DNA from: Coenobita brevimanus
Taxonomy: Eukaryota; Arthropoda; Malacostraca; Decapoda; Coenobitidae
Assembly (NCBI GenBank): GCA_032717465.1
Contig: CM064713.1
Coordinates: 2,457,501-2,521,500, forward strand
Reading direction: 5' to 3'
Length of the DNA stretch: 64,000 nucleotides
Part shown: positions 45,618 to 56,714 of the stretch, piece by piece
Layout of the letters: each line of letters begins with the position of its first letter
Position numbering within the stretch: the first letter of the stretch is position 1
The notes under the pieces: generated by a model
The model's database searches: none
What the model was told of the DNA's origin: nothing
The model's input: the letters and a program-made list of their open reading frames with translations, nothing else
Translations under genes and position numbers: made by a program

Positions 45618-46050
45618 AGGTAACACAGTGGGTGGGTTGTGTTAAGGTGGGGACACAGTGGGTGGGTTGTGTTAAGGTGGTGACACAGTGGGTGGGTTGT
45701 GTTAAGGTGGGGACACAGTGGGTGGGTTGTGTTAAGGTGGTGACACAGTGGGTGGGTTGTGTTAAGGTGGGGACACAGTGGGTGGGTTGTGTTAAGGTGG
45801 TGACACAGTGGGTGGGTTGTGTTAAGGTGGGGACACAGTGGGTGGGTTGTGTTAAGGTGGGGACACAGTGGGTGGGTTGTGTTAAGGTGGAGACACAGTG
45901 GGTGGGTTGTGTTAAGGTGGTGACACAGTGGGTGGGTTGTGTTAAGGTGGGGACACAGTGGGTGGGTTGTGTTAAGGTGGTGACACAGTGGGTGGGTTGT
46001 GTTAAGGTGGGGACACAGTGGGTGGGTTGTGTTAAGGCGGGGACAGAGGC
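45618..46050 (+). repeat. 30-bp minisatellite with 60-bp dimer pattern
   Basis: About 14 units of GTGGGTTGTGTTAAGGTGG plus GGACACAGTGG are nearly identical. One position alternates G and T between neighbouring units through most of the array (GGGGACAC and GGTGACAC), giving a 60-bp higher-order unit. Both strands are open throughout. It lies in the receptor intron between the M1/pore and M3 exons. Confidence 0.95.
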
Positions 46051-46059
46051 GGTGCTTCA

Positions 46060-46550
46060 ACAGTCCCTGGACATGACATGACACTTAAGGCTTCAAAATC
46101 TTTGCTGAGCCCGAGTTGCACATAATATTGCTTGTTTACGTTTATATCTTTACTCACACGGCTAAGAAACACTAATTAACCAACCTGACAGTTTTTAAAA
46201 GATATAATAGGACCCCAAAATGCAACTTCTGACACTAAATACTAGTAACGATGCAGAAACATGTTTATTGTAAAAAGTGGTGGAGATCCCTTATGACTAC
46301 AATCCTCTGAAATGACATACAGCAGGCCCGTGTTCTCGCTATTAATCTTACACAGTGCATCTAGGTATTCTCTTTTATGCTATTTACCGCATATCGTCTT
46401 AACAACAAAGAGAATATTAATGTGGCATATGCATATAAACCTGCTCTCTTCACCAACCACTCTCTTCTACACCCTGTCTCTTGTACGCCACCAGGGGGGT
46501 TCGGCAGCCAGGGTAAGGCTTCACACTTTACATGCAAATGCCTCCCTTTC
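46060..46550. other. Intron sequence, no exon recognised
   Basis: Unique DNA without coding signal. Confidence 0.4.
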
Positions 46551-46554
46551 ACAT

Positions 46555-46889
<335 letters not shown>

Positions 46890-47089
46890 TTTGTCGTACT
46901 GTGCATTGCAGAAAATTTCCAGTACATGCAAAGCTAATTACCTGCGGCAAAAACAAAGACTTAAACAAAAAAGAAATCAGATGTTGTACCTACGAAGCAT
47001 ATTTTTCCGTCTCTTGTCAAAACTTTCATTCTTCCTTGTGCTGTTTTCATATTTTAGACCCAAATTTCCAGCCCTGCGCCTCCTTCATC

Positions 47090-47650
47090 TAGCCCCTACG
47101 TCTTCCTCTTTGACCTACCTTCTCCTCCAAGCTGTGACTACCCCCTTCTTCATGAAAGTTTCTACTCTTGTCACCCTCCCAGTTTTCCTCCCTCCTTCAG
47201 CTAGCTCCTCTTTTCTCCCGATAATCCCCCTTCTCAAACCTCTAAATCTTCTCCCAGCTCCATCCTCCTTTTTGTAGTTTATTTTAGTTTTTAATATTCT
47301 CCTGCAAGCTTCATATTCCTTTCAGCTTTCAGCCTCTCCTCTTAGCTTCAGCCTCCTTCTCCTAGTTTTAAGTCTTCTCCTTCAAGCCCCATATTCCTCT
47401 CATCTCCCAGGCTCTCTTCCTAACTACAGCCTCTTTCTCCCACCTATAAATCTTCCCCTCAAAGCTCTCAGCCCCTTTCTTCAAGATGTAATGTCTTCCC
47501 CCAGCTTCCTACTCCCCTCATGTCCCCACTCCTCTTTCCTCTTTCAGCCATCGCCTCTTTTCTTACCTGCCATGGCTGTCCCAAAAACATGACTCCCAGC
47601 GACTTAGGATTCACAGCGGTCAAAGTTTTCCAGCGGCAAATTCTCTCTCT

Positions 47651-47711
<61 letters not shown>
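47090..47711 (+). repeat. Polypyrimidine tract ending in (CT)n
   Basis: CTCCTCC/TTCTCC-rich sequence has a recurrent phrase CTCCTTCTCCTAG...CTTC in units of about 50 bp. It ends in CT at about 47,642-47,711. Confidence 0.7.
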
Positions 47712-47861
47712 GGGGTGCCAATAAGGGCTAAGGGGAAGAAGGGGTAGTGGTGGAAAGTCAATTACTCCATCATCTTAATTTCTCTCAGAAAGTATTGTCT
47801 GAACATTTACCAAAACCTTAATTGGGAAGTACATTGACGCTCTTACACGCACGCACGGACA

Positions 47862-47906
47862 TAGATAGACAGACAGGCAGGAAGGCAGGCAGGCAGGCAG
47901 GGAGGC

Positions 47907-47996
<90 letters not shown>
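47862..47996. repeat. (GGCA)(GACA)n(CA)n compound microsatellite
   Basis: GGCA and GACA tetramers pass into about 50 bp of CA. Confidence 0.95.
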
Positions 47997-47999
47997 GCT

Positions 48000-48905
48000 A
48001 CACAAATGTAACACTAATATGAAATGGCAATGGAGTTTGTAAGAAGTATATTTTCAGTAGTTATTATGAAAACGAGGCAGTCAAGATAACAATCACATTA
48101 CGCCCAGGCTGGTGCAGAAAACCGAGAGAGATAATAATCACGGTACTAGCAAGTCTAATTAAGTGTCCAGGTGTGCGTAATTAATTAGCGTGTGTGTCAG
48201 CCAACACAGCTCACACTGCAACATTTCACTCGCCAACGGACATCTTGCAAATGAAATAATTCGCATGAGAGTACGGTCATTACGGTGCTGCAGGCGATAG
48301 TTGTTCCCTGTTTTGTATACCTATTCATAGTCGCATCAGTACTAGTATCCAAATCATCTAACGTCAAAGGATGTAATTAGGCAAAGAGTGTGTTGAGGGA
48401 GACTGATATAAGTTAACACTCTCATCATTAAATCCTGGTCAAGACAACATTAGTATTTTTCCTAGAGAAGGTCAAACTATTTCATTCGTCAGAGTGAGTT
48501 ATACGTTTGTGAAAGTGACTTATATTGTCTTTAAGTGGAGTGGTAAGTGGTCATGTAATAATTCCATTCCCCTCTAAGTTGACACAGGCAGATGAAAGAA
48601 GAATCTGAAAAACGTAAGAGGAATGAAGAGGGAAATGAACGGACGATATGTGGTGGAAGAGACGTGGTGAAAGAAGGAGTAAATAACGTGAAGAAATTGA
48701 GAGAAGCACGTCAGTGCAAAATGAGGGCACAGAGAAGAATGAGCAGAAGGAATGAATACCATATTACGAGGATAATAACAGTGCATCTATCACCAACTAA
48801 ATTTATACATTTAACCATATGCCCAAGTATCATTCTGCCTATCTTCCTGACTATCCATCTGCCTATCTATCTATATCTTTCTCCCCTCCACTCGTCCCTC
48901 TCTGT
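48000..48905. other. Intron sequence, no exon recognised
   Basis: The interval holds unique AT-rich DNA. A 120-codon plus-strand frame at 48,592-48,954 overlaps the receptor exon antisense and is rejected. Confidence 0.4.
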
Positions 48906-48911
48906 ACTCAC

Positions 48912-49065
48912 ACTGGGCCACGACGGTTTTGCAGGCGCTGAAGAAGACTGGTAAGAAAGGCTGTGGCTGTGGGTATCGGTGAGGCAGTAAGACCTGACAG
49001 GCCTTCGTGATGGCCGTCAGCACCAGACCACACCAGATTAGCACCACCAACAGCACCCCGTACAC
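48912..49065 (-). CDS. IR exon: M1 and pore helix
   Basis: The acceptor is CTCTCTGCTCCAG and the donor T|GTGAGT. The exon starts in phase 0 and encodes VYGVLLVVLIWCGLVLTAIT (M1, exon residues 1-20), a KACQVLLPHRYPQPQPF loop, and LPVFFSACKTVVAQ, which with Trp from the next exon forms the pore helix region. It joins IYSPE from the preceding exon to give the usual xxxIFSPxVWxxLL entry into M1. Confidence 0.9.
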
Positions 49066-49069
49066 CTGG

Positions 49070-49785
49070 AGCAGAGAGAGGCGAGGGTGAAGAATAACAA
49101 GAATATGAAGAAACAGCTTACAAAGAGAAGAAACAGGATTAATGGACATCGACTGCACAGCGATTTGTGATGCAGGCAGTTTTTTTTTAACTCTCCCTGG
49201 GTCCGGCCTCGAAGCGCCACTGTTACTGAGTTACTGACTTACTGAGCAACTAATCTGAAATTATCTCGTTGAAGCCCCTCTAAAGCCTCAAGTATACCCC
49301 TAGATGATTCCTGCAGGCTACATCATTGAAGGCCATTTTGGAGAGCTTGTTAGACTTTTTTTATGGCCCTTTTTCAGCTAAGAGTTCCGAGACAAGCGGG
49401 TAGGACTTCCTGTAATATATTATCTTGTTTTTATTTGAACAATTTGTATTATATTTTGGCTAATACAGGTTTGAGGTAGCCTTTCCTCAGAGGGTCCGGC
49501 AGCAAACAGCAGGTATGTTCTCGTAATCAAGTCTCAGTTTACCCCTAGAATAAAACACACAACAATTCAACTAACATCCATCCAGTTGCACAGCTGCGGG
49601 AGAAGGAACATGCGAGAAAGAGCTTTATCCAAGAGTATGGCAAGACAGGGGAATGGAATGAGGCAGGTCAGAGTAGAGTGGAGAGGATCAGTAAAGGAGG
49701 TTGGCTGGTTGAAAGAGAGAGAGAGAGAGTTACACAGACGCTCGTTATTGCTTATGTCTATTCTTCTCTCAACCCTCCTTCTTTC
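49070..49785. other. Intron sequence, no exon recognised
   Basis: Unique sequence with scattered short frames. Confidence 0.4.
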
Positions 49786-49789
49786 CTCC

Positions 49790-50160
49790 TTTCCTTCTTC
49801 TAGTTTCCTTTAAACTGTTTCTTCTTCTTTCCTTCATCATTCCCTCTCCCTTTCTCCCTCCCTCATTACTTCATCCCTTCTTTCCTCTTGCCTCTCTCCT
49901 TCTCCCTAATTCTCTTCCTCCTTCCTTCCTTCCCACATCCCTTTTTCTTCTTTCCTTCCTTCTTCCTTCAGTCTATAATTTCTTCCTTTTCTCCCTTTCC
50001 CTAGTAGCCTAGTCCTTCTCTCCCTTCCTCACCCTACGTTCTCTCCTCCTCCTTCGTTTCTTCCTCCTTCACGCCATCATTCTTTCATCCTCTTCTCCCT
50101 CTTTCTTCCTCTTTTATTAATTCATCCTTCCTCCTTCCTCCCTCCTCTCCTTCAATTTAC
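49790..50160 (+). repeat. Polypyrimidine tract (CTTCC/TCCCT)
   Basis: About 370 bp are over 85% C/T by eye, in the M1-S1 intron. Confidence 0.75.
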
Positions 50161-50399
50161 CTAATGAGCGTTGTCCCAAAACTTTCTCTTCCATCTTCTG
50201 TTTACTCATCCCTGATTTTTACTTTACCTCCATATTTATTAACTTACTTTATTTTCGTTTATACCACAGCCTCAAAAAATATTCCAGTATATCGTGTTTT
50301 AATTATGTTACGTAATTCTTACTCTTCTTCATCATATACAAATGTCTGAAAAAAGTCTTCATTCATTTTGCAGAAGATCCACCAACATGTCACCCCCGC

Positions 50400-50490
50400 T
50401 GTTCACCTTTTTCATCATCATCATCATCATCATCATTATCATCATCATCTTCATCTTCATCATCATCAACAACATTGTCATCGTCATCAT
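50400..50490. repeat. (CAT)n microsatellite
   Basis: TCATCATCA with ATT, TTC and GTC interruptions. Confidence 0.9.
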
Positions 50491-50625
50491 AGCATTACTC
50501 CCATCCTGAAAGAGACAGCCTTGGCATGTATTTATTTAGGACGGTGGGTACTTGTGCTGAATGGTTGACATGTGTAGCAATAATAACAACTTGACCTTAG
50601 GAAACAGACATTAAGGTTTATGTCC

Positions 50626-50747
<122 letters not shown>

Positions 50748-51339
50748 TACCGCATCACCTCTTCACAGTCTGGTCCATTCCGGCCACTTCCTATCCACCT
50801 GGCCAATCAAGGTGAGTAGAAATTGATTCAGGTGAGGCCTTCAAAAGTTGTGCCAAATCTGCCTTATCAGTGCAATTGTTTCTGATATATGACACTTGAG
50901 AATGTTTAGCTCCTTCAGTTTTCTTTAGGTACATTTAATAGCACTACTACTACCACTACTACTTTACTACTACTACTACTACTACTGCTACGAGTCAGCT
51001 AATGCCTTGAGTAGAAGTGTATAAAATATTAGTCCCATGCGTACTGTGATTATTTCAGGATTTATCAATTTTGGTCTTTGAAAACTACGTGGAATGAGTG
51101 GGGACAAAATTGGCAACACGTTTCAGGAATGTGGCGGTCAGCAGGTCATGACCAGAGAAGCATTTCCTCTTCCTCCTCTTCGCTCTTCTTCCGTCTTCCT
51201 ACTCTTCTCTTTCTTTATTTTGACTCACAGGAATATCTTTACCTCAGACCAAGCCATTTCCTTTAAACCTCTTGGTGTTGACCTGAGGCTGTTAAAAGTT
51301 ACGCCCCATTACCGTTACTTTCTATGACCCCATTATCTG

Positions 51340-51838
51340 CTACTTGTACGTCGTCATTCCCTTCTCCTCCTTCCCCACCTTTACTTCCTCTTCTGTCTTT
51401 TTCCCCCCGACCTCTTCCTTCTTCGTCTCTTCCTCCTCTAGTCTTCCTTCTGACCTTTTCTTCCCTTTCTTTTCCTCCCCCATCCCTCCCTTCTTCCTCC
51501 TCCTTCTCTCCCTTCTTCCCTCCTCCTCCTCCTCCTCCATCCTTCACTTAATTCTCTGTGTGTATTCTTCTTTCTATCCTTCCTCCTCCTGCCTTCTCTT
51601 CCTCCAGTATTCATCCTTGTTGTTTTCCTTCTTTTCCCTTCCTCTTCACCTCACTTCCGTTTTCCTACTCATCTCATTTTTATTTTTTGTGTGGCTTTCT
51701 CCCTTTCTGCTCCCTTTCCTTTTCTCTCCCTTTTATTTTGTTATTCTTCAATGTCTTCTTCTGTTCAGTGAATCCTTCCTCCCCCTCCTCCTGCCATCCT
51801 TTCTCCCTCCTTCCCCTTTTATTCTTTCTTGTGTCCGT

Positions 51839-51877
<39 letters not shown>
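51340..51877 (+). repeat. Polypyrimidine tract ending in (CT)n
   Basis: About 540 bp of C/T-rich sequence include CTCCTCCTCCTCC and end in CT at about 51,841-51,877. Several overlapping open frames in different phases show it is not coding. Confidence 0.8.
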
Positions 51878-51879
<2 letters not shown>

Positions 51880-51957
51880 CTCCTTGTCTCTTTGTAAATA
51901 CGGAATCGAGAGTTCACAAGTCAAAGTCAGAAGCGGCAATGGAATCTAGACCCCGCT

Positions 51958-51958
51958 G

Positions 51959-52027
<69 letters not shown>
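51958..52027. repeat. Compound (GA)n(GT)n microsatellite near IR donor
   Basis: GA about 28 bp then GT about 40 bp, ending 7 bp intron-side of the donor of exon 52,035-52,142. Confidence 0.95.
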
Positions 52028-52028
<1 letters not shown>

Positions 52029-52034
52029 ACTAAC

Positions 52035-52142
52035 CTCAGGACTATATATTTGCAGCATTAGGAAAGGGTTGATGCTGGGCCGTGGAGCAGCTGAGGTGAT
52101 GATGACTGGATTCTCACTCACCCACTCACTAAAGTCAATCAC
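52035..52142 (-). CDS. IR exon: S1 second half (VIDFSEW..INPFLMLQIYSPE)
   Basis: The acceptor is CTCTCTCTTGCAG, from a (CT)n array, and the donor GAG|GTTAGT. Phase is 0 at both ends. It encodes VIDFSEWVSENPVIITSAAP, then RPSINPFLMLQIYSPE. Joined to the preceding exon it reads FTPTKESREVIDFS, the S1 signature in which Thr and Arg contact the ligand carboxylate in glutamate receptors. The NPFLxLxIFSPxVW run leads into M1. Confidence 0.9.
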
Positions 52143-52145
52143 CTG

Positions 52146-52187
<42 letters not shown>
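52146..52187. repeat. (GA)n microsatellite forming an IR 3' splice site
   Basis: About 40 bp are read as CT on the gene strand, ending at the TTGCAG of exon 52,035-52,142. Confidence 0.95.
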
Positions 52188-52189
<2 letters not shown>

Positions 52190-52287
52190 CCACACCTTGG
52201 ACTGATGAGGTAAAGGTGAGGTACATTGGCTAAAATCAAAGGTAACCATGATTTTTCCTCTGATAATAGCGTCAGTCAGATTTCACC

Positions 52288-52380
52288 TGTCTATCCATAG
52301 CCAGACGCCTTAATCCGGTAAGGGGTGGCCACAAAGAAATCGCCTCCATGTCGCCCTGTCCCCTGCCATTACGCTGCCCC
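52288..52380 (-). mobile_element. RTE-like LINE 3' end fragment
   Basis: The minus strand matches the terminal ~80 bases of the element at 15,075-15,160 (GGGCGACATGGAGGCGATTT and GTGGCCACCCCTTACCGGAT), with an eroded tail TATGGATAGACAG. It lies inside the S1 intron, same sense as the receptor. Confidence 0.75.
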
Positions 52381-52469
52381 CCCCCTGAACTCCTATTTAC
52401 CTATTAATTTAATCTGTTATTGCACCAACCTTATTTTCAAAGTAACTATCTACAGTTATACTTTTCATA

Positions 52470-52840
52470 TGCCTGTTTGTCTGTGTACCTGTCTATCACT
52501 ATCTATCGGTCTATCTATCAGTCTGGCTATATTTCTGTGTCTACTCTGCATATTCTACTTATCTACCTGTCTGTCTGTCTCCCCGTCTGTCTAACTTTTT
52601 TGCATGTCTATGTGTCTTTCTATCTATCTCTCTATGTACCTATCCCTCTATCTATCTATCTACCTATCTATTAATTAATCTATATATGGCTGTCTATCCA
52701 TTTATATACCTATGTATCTATGTATCTACCAATCTATCTACCTTTATCTATTAATATGTATATGCTTATCTATCAACTATTTATTTATTATCTATTTGCG
52801 TGCCTATCTATTTATCTATCTATCTAGCTATCTATTCACT
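52470..52840 (+). repeat. (TCTA)n-type degenerate tetramer tract
   Basis: TCTATCTATC, CTACCTATC and CTGTCTGTC words run up to four bases from the donor of exon 52,844-52,894. Confidence 0.85.
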
Positions 52841-52843
52841 CAC

Positions 52844-52894
52844 CTCTCTGCTCTCCTTTGTGGGGGTGAAATCCATAGGGCTGAAGTCTATTTC
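52844..52894 (-). CDS. IR micro-exon: S1 (EIDFSPMDFTPTKESRE)
   Basis: This 51-bp exon is phase 0 at both ends, with acceptor CCTTTTTCTTTTCAG and donor GAG|GTGAGT. It encodes seventeen residues, EIDFSPMDFTPTKESRE, the IR equivalent of the xxDxxxAPLTIxxxRE block of glutamate receptors; Thr and Arg are both kept. It is shorter than an automatic gene finder's usual minimum exon and could be missed. Confidence 0.85.
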
Positions 52895-52899
52895 CTGAA

Positions 52900-53035
52900 A
52901 AGAAAAAGGAATTGAGAGTGAAAATATCCTGACTATATAGAAAGTATTTATCCACAAAGGGAAGAAGAGGCGAGGGAGGGAGAGTGCAAGAATGTAGGCT
53001 TCAATAGGAATACGAAAATGAGAGTGTAAGAGCTA
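52900..53035. other. Intron sequence
   Basis: Purine-rich unique DNA upstream of the tandem repeat that follows. No exon is seen. Confidence 0.4.
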
Positions 53036-53037
53036 AA

Positions 53038-53225
53038 TTTTAAGAATAAGAGTGAGAGAGAGCGCAAGAATAAGAGTGTAAGAATCATGGTGCAAGAATA
53101 AGAGTGTAAGAATCATGGTGCAAGAATAAGAGTGCAAGAATGAGAGTGCAAGATTAAAAGTGCAATAAGAGTGCAAGAATAAGAATGCAAGAAATAGAGT
53201 GCAATAAGAAGAGTTCGAGAGTAAT
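53038..53225 (+). repeat. ~13-bp minisatellite (GAGTGCAAGAATA)
   Basis: About fourteen units run head to tail with GAGTGTAAGAATC and ATGGTGCAAGAATA variants. Confidence 0.9.
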
Positions 53226-53229
53226 TGTG

Positions 53230-54425
53230 AAAGAAAAAAGATTGGAAGAATAAGAGGTGAGGGATCAGTTCTGTATGAGACAGTCCTATCATGTGTTTAG
53301 TATGGACGGTGGGTGTTAGCGCTGAAGTGGTGACATGTGGAGGTGTATGGTACGTAGAAGGACAACTGGGCCTTAAGGAACGGGATACTGAATCTATGCC
53401 CAGAGTAGGACGCGTAAAAAATAAAAGAAAGAATCATTACATGGAGTTAAATTGAAAGTGGAGGAAGGAAGAACATAATGGCTTGGACTTTATGCCTAAC
53501 GACCCCACGTAGGTCAATAAAGCAGGCAATTTAGGGATGATATAAACTTCTGGTGTTTGATGAAGTATAACACAAGAGCTGCCCCGGCCATGAGTGGGTT
53601 AATGATGAGAATATTAATACTCACAGCTTCCTATGCTCACTCTTATCTGATCAAAATTATCAAACCTTAGTAGTAATTAAATACTAAAGTTGTCCCGGTC
53701 ATGAGAGGATAAATAGTGAGAGCTATGTAAGTCAGAGGCGGTATTCATGAAGTTTCTTGAGTTGAACTTGTGCATAAGATTGTTTGTGTGTTCTTCTATT
53801 TCTACCCATACAACTACCCCAAAATTCACAGCCAAACTACAATGAAAATTATAAAGAAATATATGACAGGAAAAAACATTATTTCTAGGATAATTAACCG
53901 CTTAGGAGACTTGGGGGGGTATTCTAGTTTGGTTAGAAAGCTTACTAACGCTTCCTCTTTACCGATTTATTTTTCATTCTGCTCCGTTACTGTATTCTGG
54001 TGTGTTAGTCATGCAATTTATGTCGATGCTGAGAAGACATGAGAAGCAAACCAGTGTATATTAATGAGTAGCTTGGAAAATAAATCGTTACGGAAGAGGT
54101 GTTAGGGAGTCTTCTTACCCTACGAGAATTCTGGTATTGATTCTCACAGACTAAAATCCTTCATGAATACGGCCCCAGACTCCTATGACTCACTCTCAGC
54201 TGAATAAAATCGTCAAGAGTTAGCTGGAGTGGATACAAGAGCTGACCAGGGTGTGAGAGGGTTAAGTGAGCCCAGAGATGAGAGAGAGAAGGGTGGTGAA
54301 TTAAACCTGCAATAGGATCTCATTTTGAGGGGGAAATAAGAAAATTAGGCCTGTGTGGGCGAGATGAAAGGGTGGAGAAGTAGGCAAATAAATCTCATCT
54401 CGGCGTATTCAGTTACCGAGCAGAG
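53230..54425. other. Intron sequence with partial family A repeats
   Basis: Fragments CACAAGAGCTGCCCCGGCCA with TGAGTGGGTTAATG (about 53,570) and AAAGTTGTCCCGGTCATGAG (about 53,685) match the distal half of family A. The clear family-A copy is at 54,179-54,266. No exon was recognised. Confidence 0.45.
54179..54266 (+). repeat. Dispersed repeat family A copy
   Basis: CTCCTATGACTCACTCTCAG, CTGAATAAAATCGTCAAGAG, TTAGCTGGAGTGGATACAAG and GTGTGAGAGGGTTAAG follow the same order as at 5,071-5,160. Confidence 0.7.
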
Positions 54426-54435
54426 ACGTGGGATG

Positions 54436-54595
54436 CAGGGTTGCCAAGGTCGCGGTTTTCCCGCCAAATTGGGCTAGTTTGGAAGCTCTTCCGCGGGCAA
54501 ATTTTACCGGTCGCGGGTTGCGGTTTTTTGGGCTGGTTTGAAAACTGTCGCGGTTTTTTGGGCTAGTTTAGAGTTAAACTACATCACCACAAAAT

Positions 54596-54635
<40 letters not shown>

Positions 54636-55166
54636 GTTTAAACATACGGCGGAGAAAGAGACCCTCTAATATTCCCATAGGGACCAGTGGGTGCAGCCCA
54701 CGAGAGATCCAAAGCAGTTCTGGATAACTATAACCATAAAGATTCGTGCGGAGAGAGGGACTTCCAAGAATTAGGCAGTTTTGTTTTATCCCTGCTATCG
54801 TTGCCAGCAAGCAATGCCGCAATTGAGAGGGTTTTCTTTCAATATAATTTAGTGAAAGGCAAATTAAGAAACAGACTGCAGCATGAAACAGTTGAAAACA
54901 CTCTTCATATCAGAGCATAATTATATGCAAAGACATAAAATGTGTTGTAATAATCTCACATCAAACAAAATGATGTTAGCAAATTTCACATATGACGTAA
55001 TGTACACAACAAAGAACACAGTGATGATGATCATGTATTATTTATATAAAACACTAATTTCGCATAATAAAAGGGTTTTTTAAATAATTATTGGTGTTGG
55101 GCTACTTTTGGGCTGGTTTTCAGTTGGGTTTCCGCGGGTAGAGCAGGGTGCGACTTGGCAACCCTG
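54436..55166 (+). mobile_element. hAT transposon derivative, 731 bp, with TIRs and 8-bp TSD
   Basis: The left end starts CAGGGTTGCCAAGGTCGC and the right end finishes GCGACTTGGCAACCCTG, so the terminal inverted repeats are 5'-CAGGGTTGCCAAG. The direct repeat GTGGGATG flanks it exactly (54,428-54,435 and 55,167-55,174). An 8-bp duplication and a CAGGG terminus are hAT hallmarks. Subterminal TTTTTTGGGCTGGTTTG words repeat near both ends. The body is mostly deleted but keeps part of the transposase C-terminus and a (GA)n run at 54,597-54,634, so it is non-autonomous. It lies in the receptor's S1 intron. Confidence 0.92.
54687..54920 (+). pseudogene. hAT transposase dimerisation-domain remnant
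   Basis: The 77-codon frame contains FQELGSFVLSLLSLPASNAA followed by IERVFFQYNLVKGKLRNRLQ and a short helix to the stop. LPASNAAxERVFSxxxxxKxxxRNRL is the hATC dimerisation motif near the C-terminus of hAT transposases. The DDE catalytic core and zinc-finger parts are absent, so it cannot encode an active enzyme. The start Met is arbitrary. Confidence 0.85.
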
Positions 55167-55189
55167 GTGGGATGTGTTAGGTGAGCGAG

Positions 55190-55192
<3 letters not shown>

Positions 55193-55266
<74 letters not shown>
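55193..55266. repeat. (GT)n microsatellite
   Basis: About 74 bp, 18 bp downstream of the hAT target duplication. Confidence 0.95.
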
Positions 55267-55269
<3 letters not shown>

Positions 55270-55850
55270 GAAGGAACCAAGGACAAGAAGCCCTTTAGAT
55301 TGTTCCCTCCAAGAAAAAAAATAAAAAGATAACAGACAGCAAATTCAAGAAGGGATAATAAACTTTTAAAATTTATGCAGACTTTGGTTTATGGTGGGAG
55401 TGGGTTAGGTCAGTGTTATTAAACGCGCGATCTGGAGTTTAATTACTAATGTGAAAACCATGTGACAGCTAATTGCGTTCGCATGTTCAAAATTAACACC
55501 CAAATCTAATATAAGGTAAATTAAATGCAAGTACTTCTCCACATAAAGTTATACAACGATGAAAACAAAACACAGGATTTTCTCATCACACCTCAGAATG
55601 CAGTGTTCTTTCTCCTGGCCAAAAAAGAAGCCAAGAAGGAAAGCATAAAGCACATCACAGGCGGCCTTGGGTATTATCAAGTAGCTGCTCTTGACAATAC
55701 CGACAAAGGCACCCACGAAAAAATTGTTGATAAGAGACAGCAATGAGAAAAACTGTCGATTAGAGAGACAGTGATGAGACGGGCAGGCTTTACAACCATC
55801 TATCTCTTCGCTTCGTCATCAAGGCGAAATCGACTGGCATTGCTTCTGTT
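55270..55850. other. Intron sequence with one unexplained small ORF
   Basis: The plus-strand frame 55,525-55,746 (73 codons, with KKEAKKESIKHITGGLGYYQ and VAALDNTDKGTHEK) has coding-like composition, but I recognise no family. The opposite strand is also open for 64 codons. It could be a fragment of an unknown transposon. Confidence 0.3.
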
Positions 55851-55854
55851 TATC

Positions 55855-56035
55855 ATTAACTCTTTTATTACCATGAGGGTTTTTTACGCGTTATTTTTTC
55901 TGTCTGTATGCCGCTCTATTCAGCTTAAGAGACTTCCTGAATTGGATCATTAAAAAAAGCCTTCAGTACTTTCCCTTCAGAGTCAAATATAATCGTCCAG
56001 AGAGCAAGAATTAGTCCTCACGATGAAGAGGCTGA
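55855..56035. repeat. Paired inverted fold-back element (family B)
   Basis: The left arm includes CTCTATTCAGCTTAAGAGAC. The right arm, about 75 bp on, includes TCAGAGTCAAATATAATCGT then CCAGAGAGCAAGAATTAG. The arms are inverted with several mismatches. Confidence 0.55.
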
Positions 56036-56248
56036 GAATAATGAGTTCCATCTATTATTTTATTTTTTTTATTGTCATCTTTTCCTTTACTTTCCTCAAC
56101 ATGTCTCCCTCTAATTTCTGCTTCTTCCTTTCTACACTCATTCTCTGTGGATCGTTTCTCTTTTATATTTCTCTCTCTTTCCCTTCCCCTTTTCCTTTCT
56201 CCCTCCCTTCGTTCCTTTCTGCCTGTCTGGCTTCCTCTCTCTTACCTT

Positions 56249-56317
<69 letters not shown>
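56249..56317. repeat. Compound (CT)n(CA)n microsatellite
   Basis: CT about 16 bp then CA about 52 bp. Confidence 0.95.
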
Positions 56318-56319
<2 letters not shown>

Positions 56320-56517
56320 TGAAAGTTAAGGCAGAGATCAAAGAGATTTAAGAAGTATGTTTTTAACCAAACAAGGCTTTTGTGGTTTAGTTTGCGTCCA
56401 AGGAGTATATTAAATCTTAAAGAAATATTCCAGTTTATTTATTTTTTTTACTTAAGAACAACTTTAGTGTAATGGACATAATTTGCTTGAGCTAAAGGGG
56501 GTCAATGGAGACTTTAT

Positions 56518-56622
56518 TTAACGTCTTCGGTTGGAAAGGTTTCACGTAAGGTGGGCAAAATCATCTGGACATAGCAGGAATCAGGTACAAAGACGTGATC
56601 GAAGGAAAGGGGTTGATCTCGG
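56518..56622 (+). repeat. Fold-back arm (family B)
   Basis: It contains GGGCAAAATCATCTGGACAT, AGCAGGAATCAGGTACAAAG and GTGATCGAAGGAAAGGGGTT. Confidence 0.5.
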
Positions 56623-56650
56623 GGGTACTGTTAACATCTGCAAGGTTTAA

Positions 56651-56655
<5 letters not shown>

Positions 56656-56710
<55 letters not shown>
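56656..56710. repeat. (GA)n microsatellite
   Basis: A pure run of about 54 bp. Confidence 0.95.
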
Positions 56711-56711
<1 letters not shown>

Positions 56712-56714
56712 TGC

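Noticed and set aside
45618..46050. CRISPR-like direct repeats
   Set aside because: Units are directly tandem with no unique spacers; this is a eukaryotic minisatellite.
45548..46084. 178- and 156-codon frames on opposite strands
   Set aside because: They are the 30-bp minisatellite read in both directions, with perfect 10-residue periodicity and no domain.
48592..48954. 120-codon plus-strand frame
   Set aside because: It overlaps the strongly supported M1 exon on the other strand and its translation has no motif.
51344..52061. 201- and 167-codon plus-strand frames
   Set aside because: They are open because of the polypyrimidine tract and microsatellites, with three phases open together.
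52470..52840. (TCTA)n tract as the tail of the nearby inverted LINE fragment
   Set aside because: The fragment at 52,288-52,380 is on the minus strand, so its tail is on the left (52,288); the TCTA tract lies on its 5' side.
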